A stretch of DNA of 64,000 bases from Allomyces macrogynus ATCC 38327 (lineage: Eukaryota; Blastocladiomycota; Blastocladiomycetes; Blastocladiales; Blastocladiaceae). Of this stretch, positions 57,103 through 64,000 are shown one piece after another. Below the pieces are notes generated by a model. It had not been told where the DNA came from, searched no databases, and saw only the letters and a program-made list of their open reading frames with translations. The first letter of the stretch is position 1. Each line of letters begins with the position of its first letter. The DNA lies in NCBI GenBank assembly GCA_000151295.1, contig GG745331.1:1619417-1683416 (forward strand), in the 5' to 3' direction. Made by a program: the position numbers and the translations under genes.

Positions 57103-58464
57103 TCACTTGCGGAACGTGACCTTGATCGTCGCGTCGGTCCCCGGGAACTTTGACTCGTGCAGCGCCGCTTTGGCCGCGCCCGACTCGATCTCGTTGCCGT
57201 ACTCGACAAACGCGAGATCGGGCTTGCTCGGGATTGTGCGCACCTCGCGCAACCCCGGGAACTGGCCAAACAGGTCCTCGAGCTGCGCCTTGGTCGCCGA
57301 CGGCGGCAATTGCGAGACAAACAGCGTCGGGTTCGGCGGGACCAGGTCATCGGGCAACGCCGCCATGGCACCGGGCGCGACGGGACCGCGCGGCGGCTGC
57401 GGCAGCACCGGCACGCCCGGTGGCGGCGGCGGGAGCATGCCCGCGGGGAGAGGAGGCATCCCGGATGGTGGCAGAACCGGGAGCGGCGGCATGCCCGGTG
57501 GTGGGATGGGCATCCCGGCGGGGAACGGCAGAGGGGGCATGCCAGGCGGTGGCGGGATGGGGAGGCCGGGGAAACCGGGGATGGGCGGGACAGTAGCAGC
57601 GGCCACGGGCGGCGGAAGCGCAGCGAGCGCGGCCGCCTTTTTGGCCTTGCGCTCGGCGACTTCCTTGGGGCGCACCTCTACAAATCAAGTCCAATGCATC
57701 AGTGTTGAACAAAACACGGGAAAACAGCAGCGATTGGTACCGAATCGAGCTTCGTGAGCGCGCTCATACTCGTCGAGCGCGTTTTCTTGCTCCGCGACGA
57801 GTTTGCTCTTCATCCGCGCAAATTGCACAATCTAGACCAAGATCCTGATCAGCAAGCGCGCGAGCATCACACCCACGAACGACACCGGTAGACGCACCAT
57901 CGGTCGGTCGAGCAACTCAGCGTTCTGCATGTCCTTGTGCGCGCGCACAGCCGACTCGAGCCGCTTGAAAATGATCCACGCCTGGCCGCGCTTGGCCTGG
58001 CCGCGGTTCACGCGCACGTCCAGAATCTCGCCAAAAATCTCAAACATGCGCATGAGGTGCCGGCGCAGCGCTATTCGGGAAGGTCGGTCAGCGTAATCGC
58101 AATGACGAGCGAGTTACGTGTCGAGACATACTAGTGTGACCCTTCTTTTCGACGAGGTTGCGAATGTAGAGCGTGTTGGACGACTCTGTCGGCCCGGGCG
58201 GCACGACAATTGGGAGGCCGCGCTTCGTGAACAGAGCCAGCTTCGGTTCTACGAAGCAAATTACGACGAGTCAGTCCCGGTTCCGTCATGGTCGAACGAG
58301 CGCGGTGCCGTGTTGATTATACTTTCGACGGGCTGCGGATTGGCGTCGACGGCCATGTCCAGGTCCGCTGGCGGCTTGGTCGGCGACGAGGGCGCGGCAG
58401 CCGAGCGCGCAGGAGACCGGCGCGGGCTGCGACTTGGACTGTCGGGGCGTCTTGCCTCGCTCAT
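57103..58464 (-). CDS. U1A/U2B''-type snRNP protein (two RRMs)
   Basis: Five exons (58464-58323, 58248-58141, 58070-57898, 57831-57741, 57677-57103) join in frame to 362 aa. RRM1 has RNP2 NTLYIRNLVEK and RNP1 RGQAWIIFKRLESA, then the SNF-family stretch RPMIVQFARMKSKLV. A Pro/Gly/Met-rich linker of about 110 residues follows. RRM2 has RNP2 TLFVSQLPP and RNP1 LAFVEYGNE, ending in KVTFRK. This is the U1A/U2B''/SNF arrangement; the protein binds U1 and/or U2 snRNA stem-loops in the spliceosome. The N-terminus has an SR-like SPSRSPRRSPARS stretch and about 60 residues before RRM1, longer than in animals. Confidence 0.92.
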
Positions 58465-59022
58465 GGTCGCGGCAAAGTCGACGGACGTGGTTGTCGTTGG
58501 TTGCTCGCGATTATTGTTAGAAGGTCGAGGATCTCTCGAGAGCAGCTGTTTCTTGACGGAATAGCGCGCGCGATGCGGGCCAACGGTCCAAGTTGCAAGG
58601 ATTGTTGCGGTCGAGTGCTCGCCGTCGTCGTCGCCGCCCAGCTCGACGATGTGCTCCACACGACAGGAGCGGCTGTGATCTGCGACTGGTCACGCGAGGG
58701 CACGCTGGTATGCAACCGCGTCTCGCGAATGTCCCGCACAAATCACGGTCCTTCCATCAAATCAAACGATCGTCCTGCACCATCGTCTGCTTGCGCTCTC
58801 GAGTACCAAGTGGCCGCATTCAACTTCTCTCTACTCCCCACCGCAAATCCCCCCTGCCGCCGGTCGACGCGGCCTCCCCGGCGCTCCCGACCTGCGCCCG
58901 ACCAGCACGCTCGACGCCTCACCCCGCCGCGACACCGCTTCGACAACGGCGCTGGCCCCCTCGATAGACTTGAATAGACTGCCGCCCTACTACGCTCTAC
59001 TACCGCCACCGTCCTCTTCACC
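58465..59022. promoter_or_regulatory. divergent promoter between U1A-like and EFHC1-like genes
   Basis: A 558-bp spacer between divergent ATGs. No TATA box was recognised. Confidence 0.4.
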
Positions 59023-61176
59023 ATGTCGCCGGTCGGATCCGCCGCTCGCCGCCGTGTCCAGTCCGTATCGCCGCCTCCGGGTGCCGACATTGACATTCCG
59101 TTCCTGCCGGGCAACCAATTCCAAGATGTTTTCGTGCGCTTCTTCCCGTCCCCGCCATTCTGCGCGGCTCGCGAGCAGCGCGGCTGACCAAGACTCTGTG
59201 CATGACCCTTTTGCAGAAGGGCAACTATCGCAAGACGCACCTGCTCGGGTACAAGAACGGGTATACAGTGCCGCGGGACATGCTCACGCACGCTTCCGGG
59301 TTCCCGCAAACCGAGACGGAGCTGCGGCACCTGATCGAGTCGTCGTCGGTCGCGCCCGACTTGCAGTATGGCGGCAAGATCAGTCTTGCGCGCCCGCCGA
59401 CGCAGCCAGCGTTCATTCCATCGTTTGTGATGTACGACAAGGTGGTGCTGCGGTTCCGCGCCTATTTCAAGCAAACGATGCACGACTCGGTCGAGCAGTA
59501 CCTGCTGCGGCAAGTCATGATCCTCTACTACCTCGAGGACGACTCGATTGCCGTCACGGAACCGCCTAAGGAAAACTCGGGCATCTTGCAGGGCGTGCTC
59601 ATCAAGCGCCAACGGCTGCCCAAGAACTCAACCGAGTTTTACACGATTGCCGATTTCAACCACGGTGTCAACGTCACGTTTTACGGCAAGACGTTCCATA
59701 TTTGCGACTGTGACGAGTTTACGGCGGTTCGTTTGACCTTTCTCTCACTTGCTTGCGTTCTCGAGCGGGATCCTCATCCGCCGCTTCTCTCGTCTCGCCA
59801 CCGCAGAACTACATGCGCGACAACCTCAGCATGACGCTCAACCCGCCCGAGCCAATGCCCGTCGACAAGTACCTCTCGGCGCGCGTGCGTCCCGTCGCAA
59901 CACACCCGTCAGCGCCGCGCGAGGACAAGCTGTGCAAGTTCTTGCAGCACGACCGGCACGTGCTGCGCTTCTACTGTGTTTGGGACGATGGCGGCGAGTT
60001 GCGCGAGTTTGTCATGCACTATTACTTGGTCGACGACTGCGTGGAAGTACGCGAAGTGCACAAGCCGAACGACGGCCGTGACCCGTGCCCGCTGCTGCTC
60101 AAGCGGCAGCAACTGCCCAAGGCGTTCCATGAATTGACCGACTTGACCGAGGGCAAGTACTACAATTGGCGCGATTTCCGCACGGGTGGGGTAGTGAATG
60201 TCTTGAACCGCCGGTTTGTTATGTACGTGGTGTCGCGCTTGATTTCCTAGGATGGGCTGGTGTCAGACGATGCGTGACGGGCCTGACTTTTGCTGTTCTA
60301 GCCGCGACTGCGACGACTTCACGCGCAAGTTCTACAAGGACAACCTCAGCGTCGACCTCGTGCCGCTCAAGATGAGCGCGCCGCCACCCCCAGAGATCAA
60401 GCGCGTACGTCTCTCGTGCATCGTCTCCGCCCACCCCCACGCCCGCCCTCGATGCTCACCGCCCTCCCGCCAAACAGGAGTACCCGCCGTACAACGGCTT
60501 CGGGTCCGAAGAGGACTCACTGCAGTCGTGCCAGCACCTGGTCCTGCAACCGCCCAAGAAAGAATTCCTGCGTCTCGTGGAATCTCGCGTGCTCCGGTTC
60601 GTTGCCGTCATGGACTCGCGGCACCGCGAGGACAAGACGCGCAAGTTTGTGATTTCGGTGCACGTGCCCGAGGACATGGTCTCGATCTACGAGCCCCCGC
60701 AGCGCAACAACGGCACGCTCGGCGGCAAGTTTCTCGAAAAGACCAAGGTGCTCTTTCCCGGCTATTCGCGGCAGCACCCGAAATACTACACGGCGAGCGA
60801 CTTCTTTGTGGGGGGCGTCGTCACGATGCACGCGCACACGTTCCAGCTGCTCGATGCCGACGAGGCCGTGTATACGTATATGGAAGCGAATTCGGACAAG
60901 TACCCGGTCGCTGACGTAAATCGCGTGCTTGGTAAAGTGCATGCGGCGGGATTGTGGCGCGCGCTCATGGAAGTTTTGGGCGCGCCGGGCGACGAGCCGG
61001 TGCTGCTCGACTCGTTTAAGCGCGCGCTGTTGCTCGCGCGCCCAGGGACGCCCGCGGCGACGGCGCCGTTGGTCTTGCATGAGGTGATCACGGTGTACCG
61101 GCACCAGGTTGCGCTGCGCGACGCCTTTGCGGCCGCAGCGGCCCAGCAGCAGCATCACGGGTATGCGGCCGAGTAG
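59023..61176 (+). CDS. EFHC1/2-like axonemal protein with three DM10 domains
   Basis: Five exons (59023-59127, 59217-59726, 59807-60222, 60302-60404, 60478-61176) join in frame to 610 aa. The N-terminal IPFLPGNQFQD and THLLGYKNGY match EFHC1. DM10-1 contains ILYYLEDDSIAV, ENSGILQGVLIKRQRLPKN and VTFYGKTFHICDCDEFT. DM10-2 contains VLRFYCVWDD, HYYLVDDCVEVREVH and DGRDPCPLLLKRQ. DM10-3 contains YPPYNGFGSEEDS, VLRFVAVMDS, MVSIYEPPQRNNGTLGGKF and TASDFFVGG. EFHC proteins are inner microtubule proteins of ciliary doublets, so their presence implies a motile flagellum. The C-terminal EF-hand pair of animal EFHC1 is not recognisable here; the last 100 residues are helical and Ala-rich. Confidence 0.95.
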
Positions 61177-61868
61177 ACGTTGTCGCGGTGTGTTGACCAC
61201 GCGCGGGTGGCACGGACTTGGACTGGTGGTGACGGTAGAGCGACTATGGCTTGATCGAAATGCATTACGAGCGGGGTTCTTGATGGTGATTTGGTGGATG
61301 TTAGCACACTGCCGGCGACAAATAAAATGCGTGTTCATACAGCATTACAAGGCGTGAACGAGCTTGACTCCAAAATGCAACTGTGCTCACTCGAGCATCT
61401 CGAGCGCAGGCTCCCTTGAGCACAGCACGAACCATGGCTAAACCAGCATGTCCAATCCATCCACACCCACATTGCTAAAGAACGCGGTTGAACACGGCAG
61501 AAACTCGTCGAGCCTTACCGAACCTCGGCCAACTTTGACGCCACGAGACGGTTGGTGCGTGCGCAGTCGATTGTTCATGGCGCGTGCCTGGCGAGTGGCG
61601 ACGGTCGACGTGTTAGACCCATCCTTGACCACCTGAGCGCGGATCCTTGTCGAACCCGGTCGAATATCATCGAACCTCGTCGAACAATGCCCAGGGAGCA
61701 AGTTTTGGTGGCGGTGATGGGGGCGGTGTCGTCGGTGACACGAACAAACGCGCCGATACTGCCGCAGTCCGAGCCCCACACCGCATGCTGCACGCGTCGC
61801 GCGCGATGATGCTCGACACGTTGTTTGCCGCGACAAGGCAAAGAACCACCACCGCGTCCCAGCGATAG
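61177..61868. other. intergenic upstream of the LPREATFHA-family gene
   Basis: No gene is supported. It contains the element at 61601-61700 that is repeated at the right edge of the window. Confidence 0.4.
61601..61700 (+). repeat. upstream element, copy 1
   Basis: A gtcgac...cccatc...tcgaacccggtcgaa...tcgtcgaacct...ccagggag order of short blocks lies about 285 bp upstream of the free-standing family gene. The same blocks recur in the same order at 63850-63955. Confidence 0.7.
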
Positions 61869-61875
61869 TATAAAT
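61869..61875 (+). promoter_or_regulatory. TATA box of the LPREATFHA-family gene
   Basis: TATAAAT lies 109 bp upstream of ATG 61984. This shows the family member is independently transcribed and supports the downstream start over the longer open frame that begins at 61825. Confidence 0.6.
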
Positions 61876-61983
61876 ACCATGGGCCCGCCCACCCCCGCTT
61901 GCTCGTCGTCGAGCCATCCATCGCTCGCATCGTTCGCCACGAACCTCCACTCCACCTCTCTCTCCACCACCCACTCATCAACC

Positions 61984-62853
61984 ATGACCGAGATCCATAC
62001 TTACGAGCTCGACGTGACCATCAAGAACGACCACGTTACCGTGACCGTGACCGCCAACCACGTCGTGACACATCTCTACTCGGGCGCCGTCGAGGACCTT
62101 GACATTGACCAGCACCGCGCGCTTGCCCGACTTTTGTCCGTCGCCAATCACACCGCGTCCGAGGATTTGCCGCGCGAAGCCACATTCCATGCGACATTCA
62201 ACTCGACCACCGACCTGGCGCCCGACGTGGTCGCGTACGCGCAGGCCGCGCTCGCATTGCCGTCGTACCCGCAACCTCAAGAAGTGACGAGTGAGCGAGT
62301 CGCACCAGGTTCGCAAGACGCGCCGAGGCCACATGGAGCGCACGGTAACCCGCATCGTGGACGTGGCGCGTTTGGCCGCGGGGACCCGCGTGCGAGCATG
62401 GGCCGTGGTGCCGACCCACGCGCGAGCATGGGCCGTGGCGATCCGCGCACAAGCATGGGCCGTGGTGACCCGCGTGCGAGCATGGGCCGTGGTGCTGACC
62501 CGCGCGCAAGTATGGGCCGTGGCGGGCCAGCATTCGGGCGTGGTCGTGGGATGCCCGGGTTTGGCCCCCACAGTGGATTCCCGCACCATCATCCCGGCCA
62601 TTTCCACCATCCGTACGGGTTCCCGCCGCACCACCACCGTGGTCCGTTTGGTCGCGGAATGCCGCCAATGCCGCCAATGATGGGCCCGCATTCTTTCCCG
62701 CCGCGGCCGCCGATGCCCGGTGCGGCGCCGTGGGGGCATGGCTGTCATCCGCACCGTCCCTGGGCGCAGTGGCAGAGCGCGTCGTCGTCGGCGCCGCCAT
62801 CGGCAGAGCGGCCGGTGGCGGTCGCGGTTGGCAAGGACGTTTGCGCCGTTTGA
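61984..62853 (+). CDS. LPREATFHA-family protein with RG/GM/H-rich tail (novel family)
   Basis: A single exon of 289 codons plus stop from MTEIHTYELDV. Residues 1 to about 85 form a compact beta/alpha segment: DHVTVTVTANHVVTHLYSG, DIDQHRALARLLSVANH, LPREATFHATF, LAPDVVAYAQAAL. Five imperfect tandem units of MGRGDPRAS type (about 62377-62523) follow, then a Gly/Pro/His/Met-rich tail (GMPGFGPHSGFPHHH; GAAPWGHGCHPHRPW). The whole protein aligns with the C-terminal 200 residues of the RAD51D-like gene at 43.6 kb, including LPREATFHA, GMPGFGPH and the final APWG...QWQ. RG-rich tails often bind RNA or are arginine-methylated. I know of no described family; the function is unknown. Confidence 0.8.
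   Translation: MTEIHTYELDVTIKNDHVTVTVTANHVVTHLYSGAVEDLDIDQHRALARLLSVANHTASEDLPREATFHATFNSTTDLAPDVVAYAQAALALPSYPQPQEVTSERVAPGSQDAPRPHGAHGNPHRGRGAFGRGDPRASMGRGADPRASMGRGDPRTSMGRGDPRASMGRGADPRASMGRGGPAFGRGRGMPGFGPHSGFPHHHPGHFHHPYGFPPHHHRGPFGRGMPPMPPMMGPHSFPPRPPMPGAAPWGHGCHPHRPWAQWQSASSSAPPSAERPVAVAVGKDVCAV
62377..62523 (+). repeat. tandem 27-33 bp coding repeats (GRGxDPRASM)
   Basis: Five imperfect copies encode GRG(A)DPRASM-type units in the middle of the family gene. The RAD51D-fused relative has GMGSGGMGSGG-type repeats at the equivalent place, so the linker repeats evolve rapidly. Confidence 0.9.
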
Positions 62854-63849
62854 AGGCGATTTGCATGCTGTCGCCGGACTCGATGTCAAGAACGCAAGCC
62901 GCTCAGTTCACGAACACAATGGGCACGGGAACAAGTGTCGGGTGCCCACAAGAGTCGTCACGATGCGCTTGTGGTGTTGTCGTTTTGTTTGTCTTTTGAT
63001 CTTCATCGTTGCACTGTAGCGTTATGTTTCTGTAATTTGAGTTTCTCCACCGGTCACAATTAAATCGTTTTGCATTTTCGACCTGTCTGTTGAGTCTTGT
63101 TGGAGTGCACTTGGCAAATAATTGAGAGGTGCAGCCATCACTGACATGAGAATCCAAGCTATGGAGCACAACCATTTAAAAAACGATCGCTACCCACAAG
63201 AAAACAATACCCTTTCGGCGTGGCCATCCTGCCTCTTGGGCTATCCTCGCAGCATCTGCAACTGCCCAAAACCGCGCCAAAAGGGATGTCGCGTCCTGTC
63301 GCGCCTTGTAACAAAAATTTCGAAACCTATGTTGTATCATAATCGTCATTCTCGGCCTGACACCTTGCTGCTCACTATGGCCCGAAAGAAACCGAACCAC
63401 ATACCCGACCTTCCTTCACGACAACGATGCAAAAACTACGTGCTTTCCACGGCTTGGTGAGCTCAGGCTCGCGAGCTCGCAGCGGCGGAAGCGTGTCGCA
63501 TGCATGACATTTGGCGTCGTCGTGGTGGTCTCTTCGCCCTTGCAGGCTCTCACGACGAAACAGGCCCACAAACTCGCCCAGTGAAGCGGGGCGCGGCAAT
63601 GATGTCCAAACCACCCACAACTCCCAACGCATGGTCCGCGGCAGAAAACGGAGGAACCTCATCGAAGATCGTCGACCTTCGTCAAACTTGCCGCCAATAA
63701 AAAGGCATTGATGGGTGCAAAACTGGCTGGTTGGCGGCGCCGTATCGCGTATCCACTAAACTGCTCACTCCCTGGTCTCAACCCAGCTGTGGTTGTGTGC
63801 GAGACGCGTCCAGCACTGCCAGCACAACCGACGCTCTGCCGTGGCGTAA
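62854..63849. other. intergenic, about 1 kb, nothing recognised
   Basis: Lower-GC sequence without a supportable ORF on either strand. Confidence 0.4.
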
Positions 63850-63955
63850 AGTCGACTGTCCAACCCATCGACGACCGTATGCGCCTCGAACCCGGTCGAA
63901 CCCGGGAGAATCTCGTCGAACCTCACCGATCCTCATCGAACACGAGCCAGGGAGC
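63850..63955 (+). repeat. upstream element, copy 2 (right window edge)
   Basis: This shares, in order, the blocks gtcgac, cccatc, tcgaacccggtcgaa, tcgtcgaacct, catcgaac and ccagggag with 61601-61700. A gatatattt box follows at about 63970. The pairing suggests that the start of another family member lies beyond base 64000. Confidence 0.6.
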
Positions 63956-64000
63956 CAGGGACCGGTGCTCGATATATTTGAGCCAGATCAACCGCCAACG

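Noticed and set aside
58270..58325. Apparent frameshift early in the U1A-like gene
   Set aside because: A GTATAA donor at 58322 and TAG acceptor at 58249 give a 74-bp intron that joins both frames exactly.

Overview
This is a gene-dense, GC-rich eukaryotic window with small GT-AG introns (about 40 to 130 bp, donors such as GTACGT, GTATGT and GTGCGT), short intergenic gaps and about 25 protein-coding loci on both strands. No rRNA, tRNA, CRISPR or bacterial-type operon was seen. The gene content points to a flagellated (zoosporic) fungus. It combines fungal-type RPB2, Cox9, cysteine synthase 2, PHP-family histidinol phosphatase and Mip1-type mitochondrial polymerase with ciliary genes (EFHC1-like triple DM10 protein, SFI1/CCDC191-like tryptophan-repeat protein) and methylmalonyl-CoA epimerase, a B12-pathway enzyme kept in early-diverging fungi. 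A Blastocladiomycota (Allomyces-like) origin is my best inference, not proven.

Layout. 0-21 kb: C-terminus of a one-TM protein; taxilin-like coiled-coil gene; cysteine synthase 2 (-) divergent from RPB2 (+); methylmalonyl-CoA epimerase (-); SFI1/CCDC191-like gene (-); cold-shock-domain protein (+); PhoD-like phosphatase with a Q/Y/G-rich repeat N-terminus (+). 21-25.5 kb: a degenerate stretch with an ABC-transporter C-terminal scrap, a broken F-box/LRR gene, an intact DUF4442 hotdog-like gene and a large imperfect inverted repeat. 25.5-41 kb: peroxisomal ABCD half-transporter, DNAJC7-type TPR/J protein, proteasome alpha5, alpha-arrestin, a second F-box fragment, histidinol phosphatase, Abitram/FAM206 protein and the Prp28/DDX23 spliceosomal helicase. 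41-52 kb: DUF155/RMND1 protein, a RAD51D-like gene with an unusual C-terminal extension, Cox9, UCHL5 deubiquitinase and a heavily damaged mitochondrial DNA polymerase gamma. 52-64 kb: Nse2/Mms21 SUMO ligase, an unrecognised helical protein, a four-CBS-domain protein, U1A/U2B'' snRNP protein, EFHC1-like protein and a stand-alone relative of the RAD51D extension.

Most genes I could splice by hand keep an open frame through every junction: RPB2, cysteine synthase, epimerase, CSD protein, PhoD, DUF4442, DNAJC7, PSMA5, arrestin, histidinol phosphatase, Abitram, UCHL5, Nse2, CBS protein, U1A and EFHC1. In contrast the polymerase gamma locus has at least four in-frame stops and five frameshifts, and its neighbours RMND1 and RAD51D each show frame anomalies. 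This looks like local gene decay, as expected if a second functional copy exists elsewhere (duplicated or polyploid genome), rather than uniform sequencing error.

The best candidate for something undescribed is a protein family seen twice here. Its core carries the motif LPREATFHA and is followed by a Gly/Met/Arg/Pro-rich tail. One copy is fused to the C-terminus of a RAD51D-like recombinase (43.6-45.3 kb) and one is free-standing with its own TATA box (61.98-62.85 kb). A duplicated upstream element at the right edge suggests a third copy just outside the window.
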